Assembly: GCA_014529385.2 (NCBI GenBank)
Contig: CM043951.1
Location: 111,247,469-111,311,468 of the forward strand
Reading direction: 5' to 3'
Length of the DNA stretch: 64,000 nt
DNA from: Adiantum capillus-veneris
Lineage: Eukaryota > Streptophyta > Polypodiopsida > Polypodiales > Pteridaceae
Position numbers and translations under genes: made by a program. Below, in pieces: positions 22,212-33,715 of the stretch. The notes under the pieces were generated by a model, which ran no database searches, was not told where the DNA came from, and saw only the letters and a program-made list of their open reading frames with translations. How positions within the stretch are numbered: the stretch's first letter is position 1; each line of letters begins with the position of its first letter.

Positions 22212-25200
22212 ATGAGTAGCGACGAGGATGTGGGACCGTCCAACCGAAACACCTATCTCTCAATGAGGGTCTTATGTCCTTGTAATCAATGCAAGCATGC
22301 TGTGCGACGGACAAGACGTGTTTCTTTGCAGCACGTTCGCGAATTTGGCGAGTTCGATCCATCTATTATAGATCGAGTTGTTGCCAATTATAACTCGTCG
22401 GACTCTGACGCTGGCCAACAAGCAGCAATCTTGCAACCCAATAGACGTATTCGCAGGCGCTTTGGTCAAGCAGCATATGTGAGGCCACAAGATGTAGCCT
22501 CTGACAGCTCGGGGGATGATCATGCAGAGCACATTCCCAACGAGGCAATGTTTGAGCCCGAGATTGATGAAATGATCGAGACGATCATGGATTCAGAAAG
22601 GCTTATCTATGATGATATGAAAAGTGAAGCCGATACATCATTGTATAATGGAGCACGTATGTCTAGATTGAAAGCACTCCTGGTTCTTCTCAACATGCAG
22701 GCAAAGTTTGGATGGAGTGACACTAGCGTCACAGCGCTTTTCAGGTGATCTATTACAATTAGTTTACTTTAATAGAACTCTAAATGTATAATGATCTGAT
22801 AGATTTTTACACGACTGTATCATATTTTTATGTTGTGTAGATTGCTGAAAGAGCACATTCTACCAGCTGACAATGTGATGCCAGATTCCCGAGATGAAGC
22901 AAGAAAGATTTTGCGAAACTTGGGGATGGATTACAATTCTATCCACGCTTGTCCTAATGACTGCATTCTTTTCAGAGGGGAATACACAGACATGGAGAAG
23001 TGTCCGAAATGTGATTCCGAAAGATATCGAGTAGATCTCCACGGGACAAAAATTCCACAAAAGGTTTTGCGACATTTTCCTTTGCTTCCTCGCATCAAGC
23101 ATTTCTTCGAATGTAAGTCCATGGCCGCCCTAGCATCATGGCATGAGGAGAATAAATCTTCGGATGGTGTGCTACGAATTCCTGCAGATTGCGCAGCCTG
23201 GAAACATATAGATGGAACATGGTCGGATTTTGCCAGGGAAGCTCGAAATTTGCGCTTAGGCCTGGCTATGGATGGCGTAAATCCATTTGGTCAAAGATCA
23301 ACATCTTATAGTGTATGGCCCGTTGTCATCGTCAACTACAACATTCCCCCGTGGTTGACTACGAAGAAGGGGCACCTATGGCTAAGCTTGATTGTGCCAG
23401 GGCGATATAAAGTGGGGAATATGGATGTGTATCTTCGTCCACTATTGGAAGAGCTACAACAATTGTGGATTGGCATAGAGGTGGTGGATATGAGCCGACA
23501 CACAGGACGACGGAATGCTTTGATCAGAGGTATTCTAATGTGGACCATGCATGACTATCCCGGGCTAACAGAATGCTCAGGTGATCTATTGACACTCCTC
23601 TCTCAGACACTGTAAATCTTGTTATTCCCCATAGTTGATCTATTATCATGTGTATACATGCAGGGCTTCAAACAAGCGGATACAGAGCATGTGTCACATG
23701 TGGACCTAGACTGAATGCACGTAGGGCACCCTCACTGAAGAAGCAAATCTACGAAGGTCATCAAGCGTATCTTCCGGAGAATCATGTGTTACGCGACGGC
23801 TTTTTGGGAAGAGAGCCACCAAGGATGTCTGCACAAGCATGGTTAGAGCAGAAGGAGATGTGCGATGACGGATTGCCTCCAGGGATGAAGAGACTATCTC
23901 TATGGTACGAGTTACCATACTGGCCCCGACTCGTGATCAATCACTTGCTCGATCCAATGCACATATTCAAGAATGTGGGTAATCTACTATGGGACCATTT
24001 GACCGGCAAGAAAGATACTTTGGGAGCCAGAGTTGACCTTAGAAATGTGGATCGTATGGAGCAATATTGGCCGCAAAGAGTGTCTGATGGATCGATAAAA
24101 CTTCCTAAAGCACCATGGATTTTCACAGGAGCCCAAGAACGCAAAGTAAAAGAGGCCATTCGATCTTTGCGGACCCCCACTGGCGTAATGCACTCGCTCC
24201 GAACGTGTTTTACTAAAGAAGGAAAGCTTACCGGTTTGAAGTCACACGATTGGCATAAAATGTGTCAGGTACGTTCATAGTGGACTTTAATATCATTGCA
24301 TAAAATGTGGACTTTAATATCATTGCTGCACATACTTTACAGTTTATTTTACCGGTTGCCATTGAGGGATGTTTGTCTCTCGACATCCGTAACACAATCT
24401 ACAAACTTGCAAAGCTGGTGCAATGGATCTCACAAAAGGAGATCGACGTAGACTCCATACCATTCGCCAAACTAAATGCTGCGGAGCTTGTGTGCATGTT
24501 TGAGAAACATTTTCCTACTACAATACTAACCATTCAGGTGCATCTTCTTGTTCACATAGTTGATGAGGTGGAAATAGCTGGCACAGTTCATTCCAGATGG
24601 ATGTTCTTCTTAGAGCGTTTCATGAAAACGCTTAAGGAATATGTGCGTCAAAAGGCACGTCCGGAGGGTAGCATGGCAGAAGGTTGGTTTGTATCAGAGT
24701 CCCTAGTGTACATTGGAGAGTGGCTAGACGGATTTGATAAATCCTGGGACACGCTATGGCGAACCATAGATGATGAGCGCATATCTGGGATTGTCATGTG
24801 CAATCTCGGTGTTGAGAAGAAGATGACGGAAGATCTAGAGGCTAAAATCAACCGATTTTGCATGCTTCACAATCCCAAGGTAAGTTTGCAATGTACGACT
24901 AGCAAGTGACTTTATTTATAAACGTTTGAACGGCCACTCATAATCTTTGCTCGTTGTAGTATAAGTCATACACAGCAGCATGGTGTAAAGGTCGACATTT
25001 TAGGGTGGAACGAATCGACAAAAAGCGTTTTACTCAAGATTGTGGAATCATGGCAAAATTTGAACAGTCTAGTCGACGACGTTCCTCTGATGCAGATCCC
25101 GTGGTGGCGGAACTCACTTACTTCGGCACGCTGCAAGAGATTTTGAGGATCGATTATAGAGGATTTTTTGTCGACTTGTTCGACGTGCAATGGTTCAAGA

Positions 25201-25712
25201 TAATCATGGAGGGTCGAAACGCTACTGTGCGTAGAGGAGAGTCTGGTTTTCTTGAGGTGGATTCTACTAAGAAATGGACTGACCTAAGAGACACTTTCGT
25301 ACTACCCGAGCATTGTGAACAAGTAAGTATATAAATAGTTAACATCCCCCTTTTACAAGTTATGTGCTTGAAAGCTCTCATGTAAGTTATGTGGCTCTGG
25401 CAGGTAGTATTTCATCCTACAAAGTCTACATCAAACTGGTGGTACGTCATAGAGGTAGCCCCTCGTAGTGCAAGGACGTATGAAGGCTACCATGTGCCAA
25501 TCACAACGACATCAATGGAGGAGATCAGAGAAGATGCTCAATCAGAAGCCGCTGCGGTGGTGCCAGACGAGCATCAAGATGCTACTACTCTATATGGGGT
25601 GCATGCAGAGGAGCTACAAAATGAAACAGAGGATATGTGTTTAAACGGAGAGCTCTATATAGATATAGGAAGTTATGCTGAGTTATGCGAGGATGAGAGA
25701 GAGATCTCTTAA
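22212..25712 (+). CDS. CACTA transposase (TNPD/TNP2-like), six exons
   Basis: The proposed exons are 22212-22744, 22841-23580, 23664-24268, 24343-24879, 24960-25322 and 25404-25712. All introns are GT-AG and all phases agree, giving 1028 residues. The N-terminus has a CPCNQC motif like the plant transposase-associated domain. Exon 2 has a zinc-type CPKC and the TNP2 core MDGVNPFGQRSTSYSVWPV with YNIPPWL (Transposase_21 family). Exon 3 has LLDPMHIFKNVGNLLWDH. Exons 4-6 resemble the DUF4218 and DUF4216 regions found downstream in plant CACTA proteins. It would cut the transposon at its CACTA ends. No stops or frameshifts were found, so the gene may be functional. An upstream non-coding exon is possible. 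Confidence 0.9.
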
Positions 25713-25984
25713 AGCCACAAATATTATATTTGAACAATTTTGCTCCGTGCTGTAAAAGCTCTAGCTCTCTAAGTAGCTTCCATGGTGTGTAACGCTCTTT
25801 TCTACTCGCGCTCACATCTTTTGATTGAAAATTCTGAGTTTTCGACTTGCCTCTTCTATCACTCGATTCATTGCGTCATTGTATTTATATGCGTCATTAC
25901 GTCATTGTATTTAATGGTCTTTGCGTCATTGTCTACTCTATTCATTCAATATTAAGTTTAAATATTCGTGTGTTTAATGCAGGT

Positions 25985-27298
25985 ATGGATGATGAGGAGT
26001 TTCTTTCTTCTTTGTCACCGCAGCAGAGACAGTGGTACGTGGAGCATCATCGCTCTGGCGCATCATCGCGCGTTCCTACACCATCCGCATCTCCCTCTCT
26101 TTCGGAGCATTCGGCGCGCTCTGAAGCTTCGGCGTCGACGAGACGAGCGTCACACTCGTCTAGACACCGGCGCTCTAGTGGTGGCGGTGGCGGTTGTTGT
26201 GGGGATTCCGCCACCGATGCCTCCACACCGCCTCGTGTTCGACGAGGCTCTTTACCCTCCCCTTCTTTGCCCGCCCCCACACCAGCCACAGCATCGCCAT
26301 CTACGCCAGGTTTTGCACGGCTGACTGTTCCTAGAAGCTACACACCTCTACCTACTCCGCCAGGAGCCACCCCACTCGACACTCCTCGCTTCGGCGCCCA
26401 GACGCCGGTGGAGACACCTGACGTCCGTACCCCCATCGACACGCCGCTAGAGACCCCTGCCGGGACACCCAGGTTCACGCGTCACTGGCCAGAGGGCTTG
26501 CCTTACTCCGTCGACATCAGCGGCGGCATCATCATGGATGATGACGGCAAGAAGGTGATCTCGCGCATGCGTGGTCTTTGCTCTCAGCTGTTTAGACACT
26601 ATATACTAAACAAATGGAGTGAAGTACCAAGTGATTTAAAAAACAGAGTCATCAGCATACTTCATGATGAGTTTCCCGTTCCAACACGGGATCAGCGCTT
26701 CAATGAAGACCTGATGAAGATTCGAATGCGCGAATACTGCAAACACAAGCGTTCCGAAGTGCAAAAAGCAATCAAGAATGGGTGGAATAGGCCAGATTGG
26801 CTGGCCAAAGAAGATTGGAAGAATGCGAAGAAAGCAGCGCGCGAGAATCCCGACAAGTGGAAGCAACAAAAGGATGCAGCCAGAGCGCGAGTAGAGGCAG
26901 GGAGCTCGCACCACTTGGGGAGCGGTGGATGGGCATCATTTGAGGCCGATTTTGTAAGTCTTTTCACATTGCTCTTTATGCATGTTCGATAGTTTAGGGT
27001 TTATGAGTTTTTTAGTTCTAACATAATGAAATCTTTGTATGTTTTGACAGTGGTCGATGACAGGACGTGATCCCACACCGTACGAGCGCGAGTACGCAGG
27101 CAAGAAGGGCTTAAACGCCCTGATGGACATTCTCAGTTCTCGCGGCGGCATGGTTAGTATTAGGGTTTACTCTTTTTTATTTTTTGTATTGTTTTATAAA
27201 TGTCGTTATATGTTTATATTTACTGAAAACTGTCTTATTGTCTTTTTTTGCAGAATCCGACAGATACGCCGCTTGGACGCGATGAGACGTCTGATTAG
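25985..27298 (+). CDS. Second CACTA gene, TNPA-like/plant transposase PF03004-like, three exons
   Basis: The proposed exons are 25985-26953, 27051-27152 and 27254-27298, with GT-AG introns, giving 371 residues. The start ATG follows an apparent 3' splice site (TTTAATGCAG), so a leader exon is likely. The N-terminal half is Ser/Thr/Pro-rich low complexity. The C-terminal half (WSEVPSDLKNRVISILHDEF, then a basic KHKRSEVQKAIKNGW region) resembles the plant En/Spm-associated family that corresponds to TNPA. In exon 2, GRDPTPYEREYAGKKG matches its usual tail. TNPA-type proteins bind subterminal repeats and work with the transposase (family knowledge). It is on the same strand, 270 bp after the transposase gene. 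Confidence 0.8.
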
Positions 27299-27655
27299 AC
27301 GACGTCAGTTTAGCCGTAGCTAGATAGCATTAGTTTAGGGTTTCTCATAGCTTATGTATCATGAGACGGATTTTATACGTCTTTTTGAACCATGTATATT
27401 ATTACATTTGTCACCACAATTCCTTTTGCCAATCAATTCTTTATGCCTATGATGTTGTACAATTGTCATTATTACATTTGCCAATCAATTCAGTTTGTCT
27501 ATGATGTGTACAATTGTCAATTTTGCAAACAATGCGTCTTGTGGGTGACTATTTTGGGTCTATTATTTACCTTTGCACTTTTTTTAAAAAGTGAATCAAG
27601 TACAATATGGTTGATGGGTGGCAGGGCATTCAATGCCCTGCCACCAAAAAAATAT
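27299..27655 (+). other. Non-coding 3' part of the CACTA element
   Basis: This is AT-rich sequence after the second gene, presumably its 3' untranslated region. A short imperfect duplication of a CATTATTACATTTGCCAATCAATTC-like word is visible near 27395-27500. No coding signal is seen. Confidence 0.5.
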
Positions 27656-27885
27656 TCTCTCAGACGTCGCTATAAGCGTCGCTATTTATGGCTCTGTAGC
27701 GTCGCTATATGCGTCTCTATACTCTTCTGTGAGAGCGTCGCTATAGGCGTCGCTATGAGCGTCGCTATATAGCGACGCCTATAGCGACGCATATAGCGAC
27801 GCTCTCGTAGCGACGCTATTAGCGACGGTTTTAGCGACGCCGGGGGTTATAAAAACCCAGTGTATTTCCGTCGCTAATAGCGTCA
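27656..27885 (+). repeat. Right subterminal repeat array (GCGTCGCTAT motif)
   Basis: More than a dozen copies of GCGTCGCT or AGCGACGC occur in both orientations. They include the perfect 20-bp palindrome GCGTCGCTATATAGCGACGC near 27757-27776. The array is denser than at the left end, an asymmetry also known in En/Spm. It is the presumed binding region for the TNPA-like protein. Confidence 0.85.
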
Positions 27886-27898
27886 CAAGAGCACACAA

Positions 27899-27910
27899 CC
27901 TCTTGTAGTG
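27899..27910 (-). repeat. Right terminal inverted repeat of the CACTA element
   Basis: CCTCTTGTAGTG is the exact complement of the left end. AAA follows as the TSD. Confidence 0.95.
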
Positions 27911-27913
27911 AAA

Positions 27914-28396
27914 GTGGAGCTTTTGGACAGAGGAGTGTGCCTGTCAAAGCCCTTTGCATTTTTCTTGTGTAAGTGGCCATGGTAATGGCAGTGTGAGTTT
28001 GTAAAGGTGTTTTGTGGAGTGAAATTGAGTCGTTGTTTTCTCGCCTTACTGTAGTTTCCCCTTCCCCCCTTCTCTTTTTCCTACTTTCATGGTTCTCTCC
28101 GGTGTCGGCTGTGTGGAAGTGTGTGCCCCCACGGACCGATGGTGTTTTAAGTGAGAGAGTGAGATTGAGTGGTTGTGAGCATGTGTAAGGGTGGAGATAG
28201 GCAGTGTCAACAGGTGTGCGTCATGTGGTAGTTTTGTTGAATGTGTGAGCAGTGGAAATCGAGCAGGCGGTGGTCTGCTAGTGTCAGTTGTGTGTTTGAA
28301 GGTGTTCTCCGAGAGAATAGGGGTGCTATGAATACCCTGAGCTATAGAGAGGCCCTTGTGTTTGTGCCGGGTGTGTTCCCCCATTCCCCCTCTCGA
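27914..28396 (+). repeat. 3' LTR of element B, third segment
   Basis: It aligns with 6975-7456 of the 5' LTR with scattered substitutions and ends CTCTCGA where the 5' copy has CTCTCCA. ACGG follows (28397-28400), then gypsy A coding sequence. Confidence 0.87.
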
Positions 28397-28400
28397 ACGG

Positions 28401-31290
28401 CAAAAAATAAGAAGGATGGGTAAGGAACAATGAATGCTTTAAAGGAAGAAGTGGATAAGCTTTTGGATGCATGGTTCATTGTGCCAGTAGATAATGTTGA
28501 ATGGGTGAGCCCTATAGTAGTTACCCCAAAGAAAGACGGGCGTTGGAGAGTTTGTGTTTATTACAAGCCACTAAATGCGGTGACCAAGAAAGATCCTTAC
28601 CCTTTGCATTTTATTGATCAATTGCTAGATGCAGTGGCTAGTTTTGAAAGATACAGTATCTGTGATGGGTATTCAAGATACTTTCAGCTTATCCTTGCTC
28701 CTGAAGATCAGAAAAAGACTACTTTTATCATGCCACAGGGTTGTTTGTCATTTTGTTGCCTTCCTTTTGGGTTGACAAATGGGCAAGGAGATTTTGAAAG
28801 GAAAATGGATTGGGTCCTTACCCCATTCCTTGGAAAGTTTTTCAAAGGGTTTATAGATGATTTTTGTGTATGCAGTTCAAGGAAAGAGCATGTTGAAAAG
28901 CTTGAAATGAATTTTTCCAAGTATGATGAATGCGAGGTCAGCTCAATCCTAAAAAATGTCATTTGTTACAACCACGAGTGAAGCTTCTTGGGCATGTTAT
29001 TTCAGAAAATGAGATTGAAGCAAATCTAGAGAAAGTGAAGGCTTTGTTGTTATGGTCATCTCTAAAAGATACCAGAAAGTTGGCCACTTTCATACAAAAA
29101 GTTAAATATCTGTCTTGCTTCATAGCTTTGGCATCACACTATTGTATCCATTGCAGCAAACAGTTAAGAATGATCCCTTGGAGTGGTCTCATGATTGTGA
29201 CGATGTTTTTGACAAAGTTAAAAGTTACCTATTATGCAAGCTCCTGACTAGGAAAAGGAGTTTTATGTCAATCCATCATGGTAGATGATGCTATTGGAGC
29301 TATATTATTGCAAAAGGGGAACGAATCTCAGTATATGAAAGAGATTTTATTGAAATTGAATTGTTGATGACCAGTATGGTGTATTCTTGCAGACGATTCA
29401 TACACTACTTGCTGCAAAATTCATTCACTTTTCTCACCAATTATTCATTGCTTTCCCAGCTATTCAATAATTCAAATATATAAAAAACAAAGTGATGAAA
29501 TGGGTTATAGAGATTCATGAGTTTCAGCTCACCGTTTTGGTGGAGAAAAGTACTTGGGCTACCCTAGTAGATCTTCTCACTTATAAGGATATTACGGTTT
29601 TGTTTAAATAAGGGGTGGTGCAAAAGAATGAAGTGGGGACTCTTGCCATCCCTAATGCTCCACTGTTATACTTTGATATTTGTTATCGAAGAAGTCATGA
29701 TGTTGCTTCAAGAGGCATTGTCATTTATGATGCACAAGGAAATCTTATAAGGAAGCAAGGGTTGAAACTTGATGCCAAAAGTACCAATGAAGCAGAACAC
29801 ATGGCTCTTGAAGGTGGTTTGAATATTTGCTTACAATTGGGAATTAGACGCTTGCAAATTAAAGGAGATGCTTTTTTGGTTGTGAAACAAGTGTTGGGAG
29901 TATGGAAGAATAAGAACCCTAAACTAAAGAATTTCTGCTTCAAAGTGAAGGCGTTGCTCAAAAAGCTTGAAGCATGGAGTTTGCAGCATATTGAGAGGTC
30001 TCTAAATGAATAAGCTCATGATGTTGCCTGAGAGATGATCACTTGTGTGTTTGTGGTAAAGGAATATGCCCCTTTATATCATGGGAGGGAATATTATCAA
30101 AGGAAGTGGAATTTCTATTGACATATGTTCTACCTGAAGAATTACCGTCTTCTAAAAAGTATGCGTTCATAAGGAAAGCCAAGAAATACAAAATGGTTGA
30201 TGATGTGCTTTACATGAAAGGAGGGGATTTTGTTTTGCGTCGTGTACCTTGGAAAGAGAAAATTTACAAAACCCTGGAAGAAAATCATGAGGGATCTTGT
30301 GGAGGCCATTTTTCTATGAAGATCATGTTGCGTAAGGTCTTGCAAGACGGTTATATATGGCCAAGTATTCAACAGGATGTTAATCATTGGTGCAAGTCGT
30401 GTTTGCCTTGTCAGAGGATAGGAAAGAGAATTTTGAAGCATGAATTGCAGAAGACAATTTTAGCTTTTGATGTGTTTGAGAAATGGGGTCTTGATGCCAT
30501 TGGACCCTTACCTATGACTAGCAAAAGAAATGCTTACATCTTGACGACAGTGGATTATTTATCACGATGGGAAGAAGCCAAGTCTATCAAACAGATTACC
30601 AGTAAAGAGATGGGGAAATTTGTTTATGAGTACATATGTTGCAAATTTGGTGTGCCACTAGAGCTAATTTTTGATAGAGGACCAAGATTTAGACGAGAGC
30701 CGCTTGATTTCTTATGCAAGAAGCTCAATATACGGCATAAATAGTTTTCTCCCTATTATTCACAATGTAATGGTCTCAATGAGAGGTTCAATGGAGAGTT
30801 GGTAAAGATCTTGACAAAGATTACTCAAGCACATGAGAAAACTTGGGATTTAGAGTTACATTGTGCGTTGTGGGCCTGTAGAATTGCTATCAAAATTCCT
30901 GCTCTCAAGGTGTGTCATTGGAAGATGAGGAGCAAACAAATGCATGGCAGAAAAGGTTATTGGATTTACAATGCTTGCAATTGGATAGAGTTTTAGGTTT
31001 GGGTTACTATGAGGAAGTGTCAAGAAAGGTTCAACTAAAAGCCAATGAATGCGAGGATGCGAAAATTGAAAAGGGTGATTTGGTGTTGCGATACAATAGT
31101 AAGTTGGACAATACCTTTCAAAAGAAGTTTCAAATCAAATGGGAAGGTCCTTTTACTGTTGTAAACAAATTTGAAAATGGCACATATCAGTTGTCATACT
31201 TAAATGGTGCACAGTACAAGTATTGTGTTAATCGTTATAGATTGGAGAAGTATCTGGCATGTTTGATGACAATTGTGACTGATAAATGCT
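28401..31290 (+). pseudogene. Gypsy A pol remnant: RT, RNase H, archaeal-type RNase H, integrase
   Basis: Reading resumes with QKIRRMG, which continues the AKPIR left at 5716. RT shows EWVSPIVVTPKKDGRWRVCV (28498-28557) and GFIDDFCVCSS (28848-28880). After several frame changes an aRNH block is seen at about 29665-29970, where the usual FDGA reads FDIC while STNEAEHMAL remains. Integrase at 30043-30744 has HEGSCGGHF, the CKSCLPCQ pair, WGLDAIGP (near 30487) and LIFDRGPRF (near 30665), then a stop and NGLNERFNGEL (near 30770). A final block (30912-31298) has the usual GPF..GTYQL tail. Frames shift at least six times. It is non-functional. Confidence 0.9.
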
Positions 31291-31308
31291 ATCAATAGAA
31301 GGAGACAA

Positions 31309-32112
31309 TGTGGAGACATTTGAAAATGTAGATGGGGTTTTTGGGATAAAATGTAGCAGTTTTTCACCCTAGGGACCTCTGCTTGTCATGAAAGACTAGC
31401 CAGGCAAGGGAGGACTGGCAAGCTATGTCAAGCATTTTTTGGATAAGCATCAAGTCACTAAGTCGTGCTAAAAAGCTTTCCCACTAGCCTCATGTATATA
31501 TGTGTACATAGCCCTGCAAGTTTTGGAAGAGGCCTTGTAAAAATTCATGTAAAAATGTGTGATTTTTCCAAGCTTGAATGATGATGTTTTGGGTTCTTCG
31601 AGACTCCAAAGTATGGTTTTCAATAAGTGTTTTTAGCCGTGCTTTATAGCTTGTGAATCGGACTTGTACATCATGAGTTATGAGCATTCAAAGCAGGCGG
31701 TCTAACTTAGAAGGTGATTTCGGGTGCATGCAAGAAGGGAAACTAGGCCAACTTGAGGGTCTAAGATTATAAATGCTGAAGTTTTATATTTTTGGAGATA
31801 GCCAAGGTGATGGGCTTCGAGTCGTGTGTTAGGTGCGTCATTCGGTGACCGAAGCAGCAAGGGTATGGCTTGGGGAAAATTGTTCGATAAGTCCTCTCAT
31901 GCTTTGGGATAAGTTGGGAATTTTTAGGGAAGTTGGGAAGCTTGGGGAGAGAGGCCAAGTGGCAATGGAGTAATCCCACATGGGCGAGAGAAAGTGGAAA
32001 TTGGAGGGTATAAGGGAGGGAGTGGGTACCCCCTAAGATTGTATTGATCAAAGGAGCAAATGGAGCTCACTTGGCTAGCCCATGAGGGCTCGTAGACTTT
32101 GGGGGAGGAAAG
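31309..32112 (+). repeat. 3' LTR of gypsy A, first segment
   Basis: It begins at TGTGGAGACATT after the purine-rich AGAAGGAGACAA. From 31492 it aligns with 2062 onward. Its last five bases, GAAAG (32108-32112), are the TSD of copia 2. The start is inferred, because its counterpart lies outside the window. Confidence 0.75.
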
Positions 32113-32830
32113 TGTTGAGTATGGAGCCTGATTTACCCCTTGTAATTTTCTCTGGTAAAAACACACATTTTTAAGGACCCCATTATGAGGAGAAGCCATT
32201 GTGCATGAAGGAAAATCACTCACCGGAAATAAAAATCACTCGCCGGAAACCAAAATTTTCACGGCCAATCTCGTCGGAATATTATGACCGGACGGCGGCC
32301 GAAAAGTGGTCAAAAAATGACCGGTCGGTTGGCCGATTGGCTGGTGGCCGGTGGTCAGAGGTCAATAGCTGGTGGCCGGTGGCCGAATTCAAAAGTGGAA
32401 TTGTCTTCTCAAGAGCGGCCACACATGGGCGGGTTGGAGGGTCCGATTTGGACTTATCTACAGAAGGGCGACTATACATGGCTCCTTCTCATGAGAGAGG
32501 GCAGCCCTTTTGGCCTATAAATTGAGTCCATTTCTACACACATTTCATAGTGTGAAGTTGATGCAACAAGGTGGGTGTGAGGTGGTGAGAGTGAAGCAAG
32601 GGGGGAGCTCTATTAAGGGTATAATCCCTTTGTAAACTACTTCTTGTTTTGAAGTACTAAAGCCATTGAGTGATTGTTTTCCCGTAGATGTAGCCCACAT
32701 TGGGTGAACCACGTATATCATGTGTACTCTCTCTCTCTCTCTACTCTATAATCTCTTGTGTGTGAAATCTATCTCTCTCCATTAAGTAATCTACTCAAAT
32801 ATCTATTTAGCTATGTCATATTTCCTAGCA
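32113..32830 (+). repeat. 5' LTR of copia 2
   Basis: This 718-bp LTR matches 44577-45272 with small indels. It has a GC-rich stretch of GGCCGGTGGCC-like words (about 32290-32400), a TATA-like CCTATAAATTGAG near 32514 and a CT run near 32729. Confidence 0.9.
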
Positions 32831-32832
32831 AC

Positions 32833-32850
32833 TGGTATCAGAGCAAGGTT
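32833..32850 (+). other. Primer binding site of copia 2
   Basis: TGGTATCAGAGCAAGGTT lies two bases after the LTR. It is complementary to the 3' end of plant initiator methionine tRNA, the usual copia primer (family knowledge). Confidence 0.9.
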
Positions 32851-32899
32851 TTCTCCTAGCTAAATTATCTCAAGAAAAGGATTCCTTGAATTGAGTGGG

Positions 32900-33715
32900 A
32901 GTTATGGAGGAGTAAGGGAAGCTCAAGATTAGTTCAACGGGAAAAACTAACAACATTGGAAGATGCAGATTGAAGACTATCTCTACTAGAAGGACCTCTA
33001 TTTGCCACTAGGCTGTCTTACAAAGAAGCCCGCAACAATGGCAGATGAAGCATGGATTGTCGTTGATCGAAAGGCACTAGGAACAATCCTGTTAAGCTTA
33101 GTGTCAATGGTGACCTTCAATGTTTCAGAGATGAAGACCATGGAGGACTTGATGAAGTCACTTGACGACTTCTATGAGAAACCATTGACATCCAATAAGG
33201 TATTTCTTATGAAGCGCTTGTTCAATCTAAAGATGGCAAAGAATGGTTCAGTTGCAAAACACCTAAATGACTTTAACACAAACATAAGTCAAATTCGAAC
33301 GGTGAAAATCAATTTCGATGACGAAGTGCGAGCTCTCCTTATACTATCATCTCTACCGTATAGTTGGGACAGCCTTGTGATGGCTGTAAGTAATTCTATT
33401 TCTGGCACAAATACTCTTAAGTTTGATGATGTTGTGGGTGTTCTCCTAAGCGAGGAAATACAAAGGAGAAGCACAGGACAATCATCAAGTGTTGCACTGT
33501 CAGTGGAAACAAGAGGAAGGCCTAAGGAGAGGCTCAAAAACCAAAAGGGTCGTGATCGCTCAAGACGAAGCAAGTCACGCACAAGTCAGTTCTTGAATGT
33601 TGGAACTACGGCAAGAAGGGCCACGTCAAGAAGGATTGCTAGTCCAAGAAGAAGAAGGAGACTGAGTCTCAAGACAACAAGCCAACATCGGAGGCCAATG
33701 TGGCAGGTAAAGTAG
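32900..33715 (+). pseudogene. Copia 2 Gag remnant
   Basis: The copia Gag (UBN2-type) reads from a degraded start, through TMEDLMKSLDDFYEKPLTSN and FNLKMAKNGSVAKHLNDFN, to LLSEEIQRRSTGQ. The CCHC region is out of frame: at about 33598-33650 another frame gives a CWNYGKKGHVKKDC-like knuckle. The initial Met and first residues are damaged by a stop near 32990. It would coat the RNA. Confidence 0.82.

Larger units (their letters stand above)
20432..27910 (+). mobile_element. CACTA (En/Spm) DNA transposon, apparently intact
   Basis: The ends are CACTACAAGAGG (20432-20443) and its complement CCTCTTGTAGTG (27899-27910), flanked by the 3-bp duplication AAA (20429-20431 and 27911-27913). Removing it rejoins element B LTR sequence that is continuous in the 5' LTR (near 6965-6985). 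It carries two spliced genes, subterminal repeat arrays at both ends and a captured host gene fragment. At 7479 bp it has the size and layout of autonomous plant CACTA elements. All expected coding parts appear open. Confidence 0.95.
5717..28396 (+). mobile_element. Element B: gag-only, non-autonomous LTR retrotransposon (interrupted)
   Basis: The 5' LTR runs 5717-7456 and the 3' LTR starts at 9541 after a purine tract. The 3' LTR is split by gypsy C and the CACTA transposon and ends at 28396. The four bases ACGG flank the whole unit (5713-5716 and 28397-28400), and the gypsy A frame resumes directly after the second copy. The interior (7457-9540) holds a Gag-like ORF and an acidic ORF but no protease, RT or integrase. 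Replication must therefore have used enzymes from another element. Its primer site is nearly that of gypsy C. Confidence 0.87.

Noticed and set aside
26047-26324. Extra frames across the Ser/Pro-rich part of the second CACTA gene
   Set aside because: Shadows of the 25985-26953 exon caused by GC-rich low-complexity sequence.
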